Positions 47,887 through 60,075 of a stretch of DNA of 64,000 bases are shown one piece after another. Numbering within the stretch: position 1 is the stretch's first letter; every line of letters starts with the position of its first letter. The stretch comes from Xanthomonas sp. Leaf148 (lineage in GTDB: Bacteria; Pseudomonadota; Gammaproteobacteria; Xanthomonadales; Xanthomonadaceae): positions 1,768,745 through 1,832,744 of the forward strand of contig NZ_LMOP01000008.1 in assembly GCF_001423585.1 (NCBI RefSeq), given 5' to 3'. The notes beneath the pieces were generated by a model, which was not told where the DNA came from, ran no database searches, and saw nothing but the letters and a program-made list of their open reading frames with translations. Position numbers and translations under genes: made by a program.

Positions 47887-48549
47887 ATGATGGACTGGGT
47901 CTCTATTGCTTTTTACGCCTTCTCCGCAGTCGCGGTGGTGTCCGCTGGTGCGGTGATCAGCGTGCGTAACCCGGTGTATGCCGTGTTGTGCCTGATCCTC
48001 ACCTTCTTCTCGATGGCGTGTATCTGGTTGCTGGTCGGTGCCGAGTTCCTCGGCGTCACGCTGGTGCTGGTCTACGTCGGCGCAGTGATGGTGCTGTTCC
48101 TGTTCGTGGTGATGATGCTGGACATCGACACCAGCCGGTTGCGCGAGGGCTGGGTTAAATACATGCCGCTGGGCGTGATCGTTGCGGTGGCGATGCTGGC
48201 ACAGATGGTCACCTTGATCGGGGTCAAGGCGCGCACTGCCACGCCGTTCCCGGTCGACAACGCGGCAGCGCAAGCCGCCGACAGTTCTAACCTGACCTGG
48301 CTGGCCAAGAGCCTGTACACCGAGTTCCTGCTGCCGTTCGAATTTGCCGCCGTGATTCTGACCGTGGCCGTGGTGGCTGCAGTGATGCTGACCTTGCGTA
48401 AGCGCACCGGCATCAAGCTCCAGAACGCCAGCGAGCAATCCCGCGTGAAGGCGGGCGACCGTCTGCGCATCGTCAAGATGGCAGTCGAAAAGCCAGCACA
48501 GGTTGCGCCGCGCGTCGATGCGGCCGACGGACAGGAGGCGAAGTCTTGA
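47887..48549 (+). CDS. nuoJ: NADH-quinone oxidoreductase subunit J
   Basis: Membrane subunit (220 residues) with five hydrophobic helices. The core [20 protein letters not shown] and [18 protein letters not shown] is conserved, including the pi-bulge region. The tail after about residue 175 is polar. Start at ATG 47887 after GAGG, since the open frame to 47866 would overlap nuoI. Its end overlaps the TTG start of nuoK. Confidence 0.94.
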   Translation: MMDWVSIAFYAFSAVAVVSAGAVISVRNPVYAVLCLILTFFSMACIWLLVGAEFLGVTLVLVYVGAVMVLFLFVVMMLDIDTSRLREGWVKYMPLGVIVAVAMLAQMVTLIGVKARTATPFPVDNAAAQAADSSNLTWLAKSLYTEFLLPFEFAAVILTVAVVAAVMLTLRKRTGIKLQNASEQSRVKAGDRLRIVKMAVEKPAQVAPRVDAADGQEAKS

Positions 48550-48851
48550 TTACCTTGGGCCACCTGCTTGGACTGGGCGCGGTGCTGTTCTGCATCTCCC
48601 TGGCCGGCATCTTCCTCAACCGCAAGAACGTCATCGTGTTGCTGATGTCGATCGAGTTGATGCTGCTGTCGGTCAACGTCAACTTCATTGCGTTTTCGCG
48701 CGAGCTGGGCGACCCCGCCGGTCAGTTGTTCGTGTTCTTCATCCTGACCGTTGCCGCCGCGGAGGCCGCTATCGGCCTTGCGATCCTGGTGACTCTGTTC
48801 CGCACGCGCCGCACGATCAATGTGGCCGAAGTCGATACGTTGAAGGGCTGA
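48546..48851 (+). CDS. nuoK: NADH-quinone oxidoreductase subunit K
   Basis: Small three-helix membrane subunit (101 residues). The pumping-channel glutamates lie in [13 protein letters not shown] and [13 protein letters not shown] as expected. The start is TTG within the nuoJ stop codon (TTGA), so translation depends on nuoJ. Confidence 0.95.
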   Translation: MITLGHLLGLGAVLFCISLAGIFLNRKNVIVLLMSIELMLLSVNVNFIAFSRELGDPAGQLFVFFILTVAAAEAAIGLAILVTLFRTRRTINVAEVDTLKG

Positions 48852-48858
48852 CCTGTAG

Positions 48859-51033
48859 ATGGAAATCACTCTCTCCAAGAGTCTGTTGATTGCGGTGGTG
48901 CTTGCACCGCTGATCGGCAGCATCATCGCCGGCCTGTTCGGTCGCCAGGTAGGGCGCAAGGGCGCGCAATACGTCACCATCCTCGGCGTGGCGGTCAGCT
49001 GCGTGCTGTCGTGCCTGACGCTGTACCAATTGGTGGAGCAGGGCGCCAGCCCGTTCAACCAAAACCTGTACACCTTCTTCGACGTCGGTAATTACTCCGC
49101 GCATGTCGGCTTCATGGTCGATCGCCTGACCGCGATGATGATGGTGGTGGTGACCTTCGTGTCGCTGCTGGTGCACATCTACACCATTGGCTACATGGAA
49201 GAAGATCCCGGCTACCAGCGCTTCTTCAGTTACATCTCGTTGTTCACCTTCTCCATGCTGACGCTGGTGATGAGCAACAACTTCCTGCAGCTGTTCTTCG
49301 GCTGGGAAGCGGTGGGTCTGGTGTCGTACCTGCTGATCGGCTTCTGGTTCAAGCGCCCGACTGCAGTGTTCGCCAACATGAAGGCGTTCCTGGTCAACCG
49401 CGTGGGCGACTTCGGCTTCATTCTCGGCATCGCTGGCGTGCTGTTGTGGTTCGGCTCGTTGGATTACTCCACCGTGTTTGCCAACGCGACCACCATGGCC
49501 AACGCCAAGGTGCAGTTGTTCGCTGGCCACGAATGGAGCGTGATGACGCTGATCTGCATCTGCCTGTTCATCGGCGCGATGGGCAAGTCGGCGCAGGTGC
49601 CGCTGCATGTGTGGCTGCCTGACTCGATGGAAGGCCCGACCCCGATCTCGGCACTGATCCATGCTGCGACCATGGTCACCGCCGGCATCTTCATGGTGGC
49701 GCGCATGTCGCCGCTGTTCGAGCTGTCGGAAACCGCACTCAACTTCATCCTGTTCATCGGTGCGACCACGGCCTTCTTCACCGGCTTGATCGGCATCGTG
49801 CAGAACGACATCAAGCGCGTGGTCGCGTACTCGACGCTGTCCCAGCTCGGTTACATGACTGTGGCGCTGGGCGTGTCGGCCTATTCGGCTGCCGTGTTCC
49901 ACCTGATGACGCATGCCTTCTTCAAGGCGCTGCTGTTCCTGGCGGCGGGTTCGGTCATCATCGGCATGCACCACGAGCAGGACATGCGCAAGATGGGCGG
50001 CCTGCGCAAGTACATGAAGGTGACCTACTGGACCAGCGTGATCGGTACGCTGGCACTGGTCGGTACGCCGTTCTTCTCGGGTTTCTACTCGAAGGACACC
50101 ATCATCGAAGCCGCTGCGCACCACGCGCACGAATCGCATAGCTGGATCGCGACTTACGGCTACTGGTCCGTGCTCGGCGGCGTGCTGGTCACCAGCTTCT
50201 ACAGCTTCCGGCTGCTGTTCCTGACCTTCCACGGCAAGGAGCGTTTTCGCGATGCTCATGCGCACGATGCGCATGCACATCACGACAGCGCGCACACCGA
50301 TGCCGAAGCGCAGGTGCATGCCCACGACAGCCACGCGCACGATGCACATGCGCATGACAGCCATGGCCACGACGATCACGGCCATGGTCACCACGGTGTT
50401 CACGAGCCGCACGAGTCCAAGTGGGTGGTGACGTTGCCGCTGATCCTGCTGGCGATTCCGTCGGTGGCGATCGGTTTCTTCACCATCGGCCCGATGTTGT
50501 TCGGTACCGATTGGCAGGGCCACCACGCGGCGCACGCGCTCAAGGGGCAGGCCGTGTCGTTCTTCACCGGCATCGTCGACTTCTACGATCCGGCGCGCGA
50601 TACCGTTGGTGCGCTCGCAGAAGAATTCCATGGCCCGGTGGCGTTCGCGTTGCACGGCATGATGGCGGCGCCGTTCTTCCTGACGGTCGCTGGTCTATTG
50701 CTGGCCGCGCTGTTCTATCTGTGGAAGCCCGACCTGGCCACCAAGTCGCGCAAGGCGTTCGCGCCGATCGTGTGGCTGCTGGAAAACAAATACGGCTTCG
50801 ACAAGCTGTGGATCAATGGCTTCGCCGGTGGCGGTGTTGTCCTTGGCAAGGCGTCACGCGCAATCGACACCCATGTGGTCGACGGCGTGGTCGTCAATGG
50901 TTCTGCCCGACTGATCGACCTGGCTGCAAATCTGCTGCGTCGCACGCAATCCGGTTTCCTCTATCACTACGCCTTCGCAATGATCATCGGTTTGATCGCC
51001 TTGTTGGCGGTACTGATGCATTTCTGGCGTTGA
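48859..51033 (+). CDS. nuoL: NADH-quinone oxidoreductase subunit L, with His-rich loop
   Basis: Distal antiporter-like pump subunit (724 residues) with the long amphipathic arm that runs along the membrane. Conserved motifs: GWEAVGLVSYLLIGFW, MGKSAQVPLHVWLPDSMEGP, PTPISALIHAATMVTAG, and TFHGKER near the insert. It is about 110 residues longer than the Escherichia coli protein (613), mainly from a loop at about 464-520 with 20 His residues plus Asp (repeats of AHDAHAH type). Such a loop would bind Ni, Zn or Cu, but no role is shown. Confidence 0.97.
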   Translation: MEITLSKSLLIAVVLAPLIGSIIAGLFGRQVGRKGAQYVTILGVAVSCVLSCLTLYQLVEQGASPFNQNLYTFFDVGNYSAHVGFMVDRLTAMMMVVVTFVSLLVHIYTIGYMEEDPGYQRFFSYISLFTFSMLTLVMSNNFLQLFFGWEAVGLVSYLLIGFWFKRPTAVFANMKAFLVNRVGDFGFILGIAGVLLWFGSLDYSTVFANATTMANAKVQLFAGHEWSVMTLICICLFIGAMGKSAQVPLHVWLPDSMEGPTPISALIHAATMVTAGIFMVARMSPLFELSETALNFILFIGATTAFFTGLIGIVQNDIKRVVAYSTLSQLGYMTVALGVSAYSAAVFHLMTHAFFKALLFLAAGSVIIGMHHEQDMRKMGGLRKYMKVTYWTSVIGTLALVGTPFFSGFYSKDTIIEAAAHHAHESHSWIATYGYWSVLGGVLVTSFYSFRLLFLTFHGKERFRDAHAHDAHAHHDSAHTDAEAQVHAHDSHAHDAHAHDSHGHDDHGHGHHGVHEPHESKWVVTLPLILLAIPSVAIGFFTIGPMLFGTDWQGHHAAHALKGQAVSFFTGIVDFYDPARDTVGALAEEFHGPVAFALHGMMAAPFFLTVAGLLLAALFYLWKPDLATKSRKAFAPIVWLLENKYGFDKLWINGFAGGGVVLGKASRAIDTHVVDGVVVNGSARLIDLAANLLRRTQSGFLYHYAFAMIIGLIALLAVLMHFWR

Positions 51034-51053
51034 CCTGTACGGAATAAGAAAAC

Positions 51054-52556
51054 GTGTCGAACTGGCCTTTACTGTCTATCTTGATCTGGCTGCCGATTAT
51101 CGGTGGCGCCCTGATCCTTGCGTTGCGCAACGCCGAGACTGCCCGCTGGGCGTCCTTGGCGGTGGCGGTGGCGACCTTTGTGCTGAGTCTGCCGCTGTTG
51201 GGCTACGACACCGCCAATGACGCGATGCAGTTCATCGAACTGCATGCCTGGATTCCGGCTTACAACATCGGCTACAACCTGGGCGTGGATGGCATCGCGG
51301 TCGCGTTGATCGTGCTCACCACATTGGTGACGGTGCTGGCGCTGATCGGCGCCTGGCGCTCGATCGACAAGCGCGTCAATCAGTACGTCGCCGCGTTCCT
51401 GATTCTGGAGGGCGTCACCGTCGGTATCTTCGCTGCCACCGACGCGATGCTGTTCTATGTCTTCTTCGAAGCCATGCTGATCCCGATGTTCCTGATCATC
51501 GGTGTCTGGGGCGGTCCGCGACGTATCTATGCGGCGATGAAGTTCTTCCTCTACACCTTCCTCGGCTCGGTGCTGATGCTGGTGGGTCTGGTCTACCTGT
51601 ATCTGAAGGGCGGCAGTTTTCAACTCGCCGACCTGTACGCGCTGCAGCTGACCGCCAAGGAGCAGACCTGGATCTTCTTCGCGTTCTTGATCGCCTTTGC
51701 GGTCAAGGTGCCGATGTTCCCGGTGCACACCTGGCTGCCGGATGCACACGTCGAAGCGCCGACCGCCGGTTCGGTGATCCTGGCTGCGATCGCGCTGAAG
51801 ATCGGCGGCTACGGGTTCCTGCGCTTCAACCTGCCGATCGTGCCGGATGCCAGTCACGAGTTCGCCTGGTTGGTCATTGCGTTGTCGCTGATCGCGGTGG
51901 TCTACGTCGGTCTGGTGGCATTGGTGCAGGAAGACATGAAGAAGCTGGTGGCGTACTCGTCCATCGCGCACATGGGCTTCGTCACCCTGGGTACCTTCAT
52001 TGCCTTCACGCTGGTGCGTGAGTACGGCAGCACCGACGCTGCGCGTCTCGGCTTGCAAGGCGCGATGGTGCAGATGATTTCGCACGGCTTCGTGTCTGGC
52101 GCCATGTTCTCCTGCATCGGTGTGTTGTACGACCGCATGCACACGCGTCGCATCGCCGATTACGGCGGCGTGGTCAATGTGATGCCGTGGTTCGCCACTT
52201 TTGCGATGTTGTTCTTCATGGCCAATGCCGGTCTGCCGGGTACCAGCGGTTTCGTCGGCGAGTTCATGGTGATCCTGGCCAGCTTCCAGAAGCATCCGTT
52301 GGTTGCCTTCGCTGCCGCCACCACGCTGGTGATCACTGCCGCCTACACGCTGTGGCTCTACAAGCGCGTGTTCTTCGGCGAAGTGGCCAACGCGCATGTG
52401 GCCGAGCTGAAGGACATCAATGGCCGCGAGGCCTTCGTGCTGGGGGTGTTCGCTGCTGGCGTGCTGGCCCTGGGCCTGTATCCGAAGCCGCTGACCGATC
52501 TGATGGAACCATCGATCGCCAAGCTGGCTACCCAGATTGCCGCGACCAAGCTGTAA
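51054..52556 (+). CDS. nuoM: NADH-quinone oxidoreductase subunit M
   Basis: Antiporter-like pump subunit (500 residues). Conserved helices include FEAMLIPMFLIIGVWGG, KVPMFPVHTWLPDAHVEAPT, GSVILAAIALKIGGYGFLRF and LVAYSSIAHMGFV, with the pump glutamate of FEAMLI present. The start is GTG. No His-rich insert here, unlike the adjacent nuoL. Confidence 0.97.
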   Translation: MSNWPLLSILIWLPIIGGALILALRNAETARWASLAVAVATFVLSLPLLGYDTANDAMQFIELHAWIPAYNIGYNLGVDGIAVALIVLTTLVTVLALIGAWRSIDKRVNQYVAAFLILEGVTVGIFAATDAMLFYVFFEAMLIPMFLIIGVWGGPRRIYAAMKFFLYTFLGSVLMLVGLVYLYLKGGSFQLADLYALQLTAKEQTWIFFAFLIAFAVKVPMFPVHTWLPDAHVEAPTAGSVILAAIALKIGGYGFLRFNLPIVPDASHEFAWLVIALSLIAVVYVGLVALVQEDMKKLVAYSSIAHMGFVTLGTFIAFTLVREYGSTDAARLGLQGAMVQMISHGFVSGAMFSCIGVLYDRMHTRRIADYGGVVNVMPWFATFAMLFFMANAGLPGTSGFVGEFMVILASFQKHPLVAFAAATTLVITAAYTLWLYKRVFFGEVANAHVAELKDINGREAFVLGVFAAGVLALGLYPKPLTDLMEPSIAKLATQIAATKL

Positions 52557-52592
52557 CTGCTTGCCGTACGTACCGATTTTCAGGATTTGATG

Positions 52593-54053
52593 ATGACCAC
52601 GCCAACGCTCGCGCCGTTGACCACCGCTGACCTGGCTCCGCTTGTTCCGGAGCTGGTGCTGATCGGCGGCGCCTTCGCACTGCTGATGCTCGACCTGTTC
52701 ATGAGCCAGCGGAACAAGGTCTGGACCCACTTGTTCTCTATCGCCGTTCTGGCCGTGGTGTTTGCGTTGTTGGCAACCGGCACAGGCGGGCAGGGCGACA
52801 TTTTCAATGGCATGTTCGTGCGCGATACCGCTGCGGATGTCATGAAGACGGTGATCGTGCTCGTCAGCGGGTTGAGCCTGGTGTATGGCTGGACCTACCT
52901 GCGCGAGCGCAATCTCTATCAGGGCGAAATCCCGGTGTTGGTGTTGTTCGCCACCGCCGGCATGATGCTGCTGGCCTCGGCAGGCAGTCTGCTGATGGTC
53001 TATCTGGGACTGGAACTGCTGGCGCTGTGTTCGTACGCGCTGGTCGCATCCAATCGCGACAACGGCCTGGCCACCGAAGCGGCGATGAAGTATTTCGTGC
53101 TGGGTTCGTTGGCGTCGGGTCTGCTGCTGTACGGCATGTCGCTGGTCTATGGCGCTACCGGCACCTTGAGCCTGGCGGGCATCCATGACGCGATCGACGG
53201 CTCGGGTGAGCGCACACTGCTGCTGACCGGCACCATCTTCATGATCGCTGGCGTTGCATTCAAGCTGGGCGCCGCGCCGTTCCATATGTGGCTGCCCGAC
53301 GTCTATCAGGGCGCACCGGCACCGATCGCGCTGTTTATCAGTTCGGCACCGAAGTTGGCTGCATTCGGCATGGCCTACCGCCTGCTGGAAGTGGGTATGG
53401 GTCCGTTGTCGCCGCAGTGGCATCTGCTGATTGGCGGGCTGTCGGCACTGTCGTTGGTCATCGGTAACCTGATGGCCATCGCGCAGAGCAATCTCAAGCG
53501 CATGCTTGCGTATTCGACGGTGTCGCACATCGGCTTCCTGCTGATGGGCGTGGCCGGTGGCGGCGAAGAAGGCTATGCGGCTGCGATGTTCTATGCGGTG
53601 AGCTACACCATCATGTCGACCGCTTCGTTCGGCGCGATCATCGCGTTGTCGCGCAACGGCTTTGAAGCGGAGAACATCGACGACTTCAAGGGGCTCAACG
53701 CGCGTAACCCGTGGATGGCTGGCCTGGTGCTGTGCATCATGGCTTCGCTGGCGGGCATTCCGCCGTTCCTCGGCTTCTGGACCAAGCTCGCCGTGCTGGG
53801 CGCGGCGGTGAAGGGCGACATGCTGTGGCTGGCGCTGGTAGGTGTGCTGTGCGCGGTGATTGGTGCGTACTACTACCTGCGTGTCATCAAGGTCATGTAC
53901 TTCGACGAACCGGTTGGTGAGCCGTTGCCCGCCAACAACGATCGCGTCCTGGGCACAGTGCTGGGCGTCAACGCACTCGCATTGCTGGCGCTGGGTCTGG
54001 CCTGGAGCCCGATCATGGTGTGGTGCCAGCGCGCGTTTGCTGGTCTTGCGTAA
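52593..54053 (+). CDS. nuoN: NADH-quinone oxidoreductase subunit N
   Basis: Antiporter-like pump subunit (486 residues) and last gene of the nuo operon. Signatures: YLGLELLALCSYALVASN, AAPFHMWLPDVYQGAPAPI, KRMLAYSTVSHIGFLLMGV, GLVLCIMASLAGIPPFLGFW. Three start codons in a row (TTG, ATG, ATG); the last ATG gives the usual MTTPTLAP and sits seven bases after CAGGA. After its stop, 54054-54218 shows no gene. Confidence 0.95.
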   Translation: MTTPTLAPLTTADLAPLVPELVLIGGAFALLMLDLFMSQRNKVWTHLFSIAVLAVVFALLATGTGGQGDIFNGMFVRDTAADVMKTVIVLVSGLSLVYGWTYLRERNLYQGEIPVLVLFATAGMMLLASAGSLLMVYLGLELLALCSYALVASNRDNGLATEAAMKYFVLGSLASGLLLYGMSLVYGATGTLSLAGIHDAIDGSGERTLLLTGTIFMIAGVAFKLGAAPFHMWLPDVYQGAPAPIALFISSAPKLAAFGMAYRLLEVGMGPLSPQWHLLIGGLSALSLVIGNLMAIAQSNLKRMLAYSTVSHIGFLLMGVAGGGEEGYAAAMFYAVSYTIMSTASFGAIIALSRNGFEAENIDDFKGLNARNPWMAGLVLCIMASLAGIPPFLGFWTKLAVLGAAVKGDMLWLALVGVLCAVIGAYYYLRVIKVMYFDEPVGEPLPANNDRVLGTVLGVNALALLALGLAWSPIMVWCQRAFAGLA

Positions 54054-54218
54054 GCGGGTAGACGCGCGCGACGCTGACGCAGCGGCGTTTGCTGCAGGTG
54101 TATGGCGCGGATCTGAAATAAAGTTGTGATTGGTGTTTCGTTTTTGTTGCATTGCGGTTATCATTCGCCGCGACGTTGGACACTCGCCAAAGTGTTCAAC
54201 AGATGAAAAACTTAGGGC

Positions 54219-54247
54219 TTGCAATTGCCGCTCAAGTTCTTCATAAT
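54219..54247 (+). promoter_or_regulatory. candidate sigma-70 promoter of initiator tRNA
   Basis: TTGCAA (54219-54224), a 17-base spacer and CATAAT (54242-54247), placing transcription start about five bases before the tRNA. Well-formed pair at the right distance; expected for a strong tRNA promoter. Confidence 0.7.
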
Positions 54248-54258
54248 TCCGCTTCTGC

Positions 54259-54335
54259 TGCGGGGTGGAGCAGTCTGGCAGCTCGTCGGGCTCATAACCC
54301 GAAGGTCGCAGGTTCAAATCCTGCCCCCGCTACCA
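54259..54335 (+). tRNA. initiator tRNA-Met (anticodon CAT)
   Basis: A 77-base tRNA. Three G-C pairs in the anticodon stem (GGG before CTCATAA, CCC after) and no pair between position 1 (T) and 72 (T) mark it as initiator. T arm GCAGGTTCAAATCCTGC is complete, CCA encoded. Initiator tRNA before rimP-nusA-infB is the same order as Escherichia coli metY. Confidence 0.95.
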
Positions 54336-54420
54336 AGTTTGAATTGCTGCTTTAATGAGGTTTGCCTTAGGGCAGCAGTTCATGTTCTTGGATCGCAAAG
54401 ACGCATGTTCCCGTCTTTGC

Positions 54421-54447
54421 GCCGACCCTGAGAGGTCGGGCTTTTTT
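54421..54447 (+). terminator. intrinsic terminator 1 after tRNA-Met
   Basis: GCCGACC/GGTCGGGC-type stem with a short CTGAGA loop followed by TTTTTT; a standard intrinsic terminator between the tRNA and rimP. Confidence 0.85.
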
Positions 54448-54451
54448 CACG

Positions 54452-54480
54452 CAAGGGGCCCATCGGGCCCCTTGTTTTTT
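54452..54480 (+). terminator. intrinsic terminator 2 before rimP
   Basis: CAAGGGGCCC paired with GGGCCCCTTG around a 3-base loop (ATC), followed by six T. The two terminators stand in tandem, so the tRNA transcript is well insulated from rimP; the rimP promoter must lie in 54481-54546. Confidence 0.85.
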
Positions 54481-54546
54481 CCGGAACCGGAAAGTTTGCT
54501 GCCGGTTGCCGGGGTTCTACTGGCAATCATTTGATCAGGGCAGTCT

Positions 54547-55137
54547 GTGAGCGAAAAAGCGACCGAAATCGCGAACCTGCTGAGTCCAACGGTTGAGTCC
54601 CTGGGCTTGGAACTGCTGGGCGTGGAGTATCTCCCCGCGCCAGGTGGCGCCACGTTGCGCCTTTACATCGATGTGCCGCTGGCCGAACAGCCCGAGCGTG
54701 TGATCAACGTCGACGACTGCGAGCGCGTGAGCCGTGAAGTGTCGGCCCAGCTCGACGTCGAAGACCCGATCAGTGGCAACTACACCCTGGAAGTGTCATC
54801 GCCGGGTGTGGACCGTCCCTTGTTCACCCTCGAACAGTTCGCGCGCCATGCCGGCGAGTCCGCAAAGATCGTGTTGAAGCTTGCGCAGGATGGTCGGCGC
54901 CGTTTTCAGGGTCAGATCCTGCGTACCGAGTCTGAGTCCGAGGCCGTAGTGTTTTCGGTCGATGGCAAGGACGTCCAGATCGGCTTCGACAACATCGACA
55001 AGGCGCGCATCCTGCCGGATTGGGTTGCCTTGGGCCTGGCGCCGCAAAAACCGAATAAGCCCGGCCCGAAAAAACCCGGGCACGACAAGAAGAAACCATC
55101 CAACGAGTCGGCGGCTGGCAAGCCGCGCGCGGAGTGA
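54547..55137 (+). CDS. rimP: ribosome maturation factor RimP
   Basis: Needed for 30S subunit maturation. The 196 residues have the RimP N-terminal fold ([48 protein letters not shown]), [14 protein letters not shown], and an SH3-like C-terminal domain, ending in a lysine-rich tail ([17 protein letters not shown]) longer than that of Escherichia coli. The start is GTG. It leads the rimP-nusA-infB-rbfA-truB cluster, with nusA four bases on. Confidence 0.95.
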   Translation: MSEKATEIANLLSPTVESLGLELLGVEYLPAPGGATLRLYIDVPLAEQPERVINVDDCERVSREVSAQLDVEDPISGNYTLEVSSPGVDRPLFTLEQFARHAGESAKIVLKLAQDGRRRFQGQILRTESESEAVVFSVDGKDVQIGFDNIDKARILPDWVALGLAPQKPNKPGPKKPGHDKKKPSNESAAGKPRAE

Positions 55138-55141
55138 CTAA

Positions 55142-56653
55142 ATGAGCAAGGAACTTTTGCTGGTAGTGGATGCGGTGGCCAACGAAAAGGGCGTGCCGCG
55201 CGAAGTGATCTTCGATGCGATCGAGGCCGCGTTGGCTTCCGCAGCGAAGAAGCGCTATCCCGACCAGGACGTGCTGGCACGCGTGACCATCGACCACAAG
55301 GACGGTAACTACGAAACCTACCGTCGTTGGGAAGTAGTCGCCGACGACGTGGTGATGGAATCGCCAGATCGCCAGGTGCGTCTGATGGATGCCATCGACG
55401 AAGCCGATGGCGTGGATGTGGGCGACTACATCGAAGAACAGATCGAAAACCCGGATTTCGGCCGCATCGCCGCGCAGGCTGCCAAGCAGGTGATCGTGCA
55501 GCGTGTGCGCGAAGCCGAGCGTCAGCAGGTTGTGGACGCATGGAAGGATCGCGTTGGCGAGTTGATCACCGGTGTGGTCAAGCGTGCCGAGCGCGGCAAT
55601 ATCTTTGTCGATCTGGGTGGCAATGCCGAAGCCTTCATTCCGAAGGACAAGGGCATTCCGCGCGACGTGTTGCGCCCAGGCGACCGCGTACGCGGCTATC
55701 TGGCCGAAGTGCGTTCCGAACCGCGTGGCCCGCAGCTGTTCATCAGCCGCGCTGCGCCGGAATTCATGATCGAGCTGTTCAAGCTCGAAGTGCCGGAAGT
55801 CGGTCAGGGTCTGGTCGAGATCAAGGCCTGCGCACGTGATCCTGGCGACCGCGCCAAGATTGCGGTGATTGCGCACGATACGCGTACCGATCCGATCGGT
55901 GCCTGTATCGGTATGCGCGGCTCGCGCGTGCAGGCGGTGTCCAACGAGCTCAATGGCGAGCGCGTGGACATCGTGTTGTGGAACGAGAACCCGGCCAACT
56001 TCGTGATCAACGCGATGGCGCCTGCTGAAGTGCAGTCGATCATCGTCGATGAAGACAAGCACTCGATGGACCTGGCCGTGGCAGAAGACCGCCTGGCGCA
56101 GGCAATCGGCAAGGGCGGCCAGAACGTGCGTCTGGCCAGCCGCCTGACCGGTTGGCAGCTCAACGTGATGACTGCCGACCAGGTGGCCGCCAAGTCCGAG
56201 GCTGAACAGGCATCGGCGCGCCAGCTGTTTATGGATCGCCTGGAAGTGGACGAAGAAATCTCCGCGATCCTGGTGTCCGAAGGCTTCAACACGGTCGAAG
56301 AAATCGCCTACGTGCCGGTCGGCGAACTGCTGGCGGTGGAAGGCTTCGACGAAGACATCGTCGAAGAACTGCGTGCCCGTGCCCGCGATGCGCTGCTCAA
56401 CGCCGCGCTGGCCGAGGAAGAAGGCCTGGAAGGAACTCAGCCCACCGAGGACCTGCTGGCGCTGGAGGGGATGGACGAGGAAACGGCCTTTGCTCTGGCC
56501 GAGCACGGCGTGCGTACCAGCGAGGACTTGTCCGACCTGGCAGCGGACGAGATCGTCGACTTCGGCATCGAGGGCATGACCCAGGAGCGCGCCTCGGCGC
56601 TGATCCTGGCGGCCCGCGCCGAGGAGATCGCCCGTTTGGAGCGCGGCGAATGA
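55142..56653 (+). CDS. nusA: transcription termination/antitermination protein NusA
   Basis: RNA-polymerase-binding factor for pausing, termination and antitermination. The 503 residues have an N-terminal polymerase-binding domain, an S1 domain at about 135-200 (GELITGVVKRAERGNIFVDL), two KH domains (GACIGMRGSRVQAVSNELNG, AIGKGGQNVRLASRLTGW), and two C-terminal acidic repeats (LLAVEGFDEDIVEELRARA and LLALEGMDEETAFALAEHG) as in gammaproteobacteria. Confidence 0.98.
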   Translation: MSKELLLVVDAVANEKGVPREVIFDAIEAALASAAKKRYPDQDVLARVTIDHKDGNYETYRRWEVVADDVVMESPDRQVRLMDAIDEADGVDVGDYIEEQIENPDFGRIAAQAAKQVIVQRVREAERQQVVDAWKDRVGELITGVVKRAERGNIFVDLGGNAEAFIPKDKGIPRDVLRPGDRVRGYLAEVRSEPRGPQLFISRAAPEFMIELFKLEVPEVGQGLVEIKACARDPGDRAKIAVIAHDTRTDPIGACIGMRGSRVQAVSNELNGERVDIVLWNENPANFVINAMAPAEVQSIIVDEDKHSMDLAVAEDRLAQAIGKGGQNVRLASRLTGWQLNVMTADQVAAKSEAEQASARQLFMDRLEVDEEISAILVSEGFNTVEEIAYVPVGELLAVEGFDEDIVEELRARARDALLNAALAEEEGLEGTQPTEDLLALEGMDEETAFALAEHGVRTSEDLSDLAADEIVDFGIEGMTQERASALILAARAEEIARLERGE

Positions 56654-56748
56654 GCCGGCAATGAACCGCGCCCTGACCCCATCAGGGCTTAGAATCAGCG
56701 TTTCCCTTGCTCTGGGCGAGGGGGCGCCAACCAGATCATAGGATCCGA

Positions 56749-59460
<2,712 letters not shown>

Positions 59461-59466
59461 TGGCTG

Positions 59467-59485
59467 CCGGGGCCTGCGGCCCCGG
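59467..59485. terminator. hairpin after infB
   Basis: Perfect 8-bp arms CCGGGGCC/GGCCCCGG around TGC, six bases after the infB stop. No T-run; probably an RNA 3'-end or processing structure. A second short hairpin (GGGCGGC/GCCGCCC, 59528-59544) follows before rbfA. Confidence 0.5.
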
Positions 59486-59601
59486 TCTTCCACACAGGCG
59501 ATGGTGTAAGCAAGTTCTGCAAGGCGAGGGCGGCATGGCCGCCCGCGTTCGTTTTTGGCTTCGGTGCCATCTGGCCCTCCGAATCAACCAGGTCCACGAC
59601 C

Positions 59602-59994
59602 ATGCCAACCAAATCATTCCATCGCACCGATCGCGTTTCTGCGCAGGTGCGTCGCGACCTCGGCACGATCGTGCACGCGGCCGTGCGCGACCACGGCTTG
59701 CCGTCGGTCAGCGTTTCCGATGTCGAAATCAGCCGCGATCTGGCGCACGCCAAGGTGTTCGTCACCGCGCTGCAGCAGGAGCGTTCGGCTGAAGCGGTCA
59801 AGGGACTCAAGGAAATTGCCGGGCAGCTGCGCACGCAGCTGGCGCGCGCGATGAAGCTGCGTCACGTGCCCGAGCTGCACTTTCACTACGACGACTCGGT
59901 CGATCGTGGCGAGCGTATCGATAACCTGCTGCGTGACCTGGACGATGTCGGTCCGCAGGCCACGTCCAGCGATGAAGACGCTGAGCAGCGCTAA
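59602..59994 (+). CDS. rbfA: ribosome-binding factor A
   Basis: Small 30S-maturation and cold-adaptation factor (130 residues). RVSAQVRRDLGTIVHAAVRD, VSDVEISRDLAHAKVFVTAL and LRHVPELHFHYDDSVDRGER are typical of RbfA, with the KH-like fold. It lies 141 bases after infB and 81 before truB. Confidence 0.96.
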   Translation: MPTKSFHRTDRVSAQVRRDLGTIVHAAVRDHGLPSVSVSDVEISRDLAHAKVFVTALQQERSAEAVKGLKEIAGQLRTQLARAMKLRHVPELHFHYDDSVDRGERIDNLLRDLDDVGPQATSSDEDAEQR

Positions 59995-60075
59995 GCGCTG
60001 TGTGGGCGGGGCAAGATTGCCGCGCCCCCTGGATTCCCGCGGACGCGCACAGCGCCCGATTCGAGCACCGATCTT

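Noticed and set aside
48817..50655. 612-codon antisense frame over nuoL
   Set aside because: Shadow of a well-supported gene; its His/Asp runs merely mirror the NuoL insert.
51069..54317. 1082-codon open frame antisense to nuoM and nuoN
   Set aside because: High GC keeps the opposite strand open across two clear nuo genes; no known domain and skewed composition (His, Gln, Arg).
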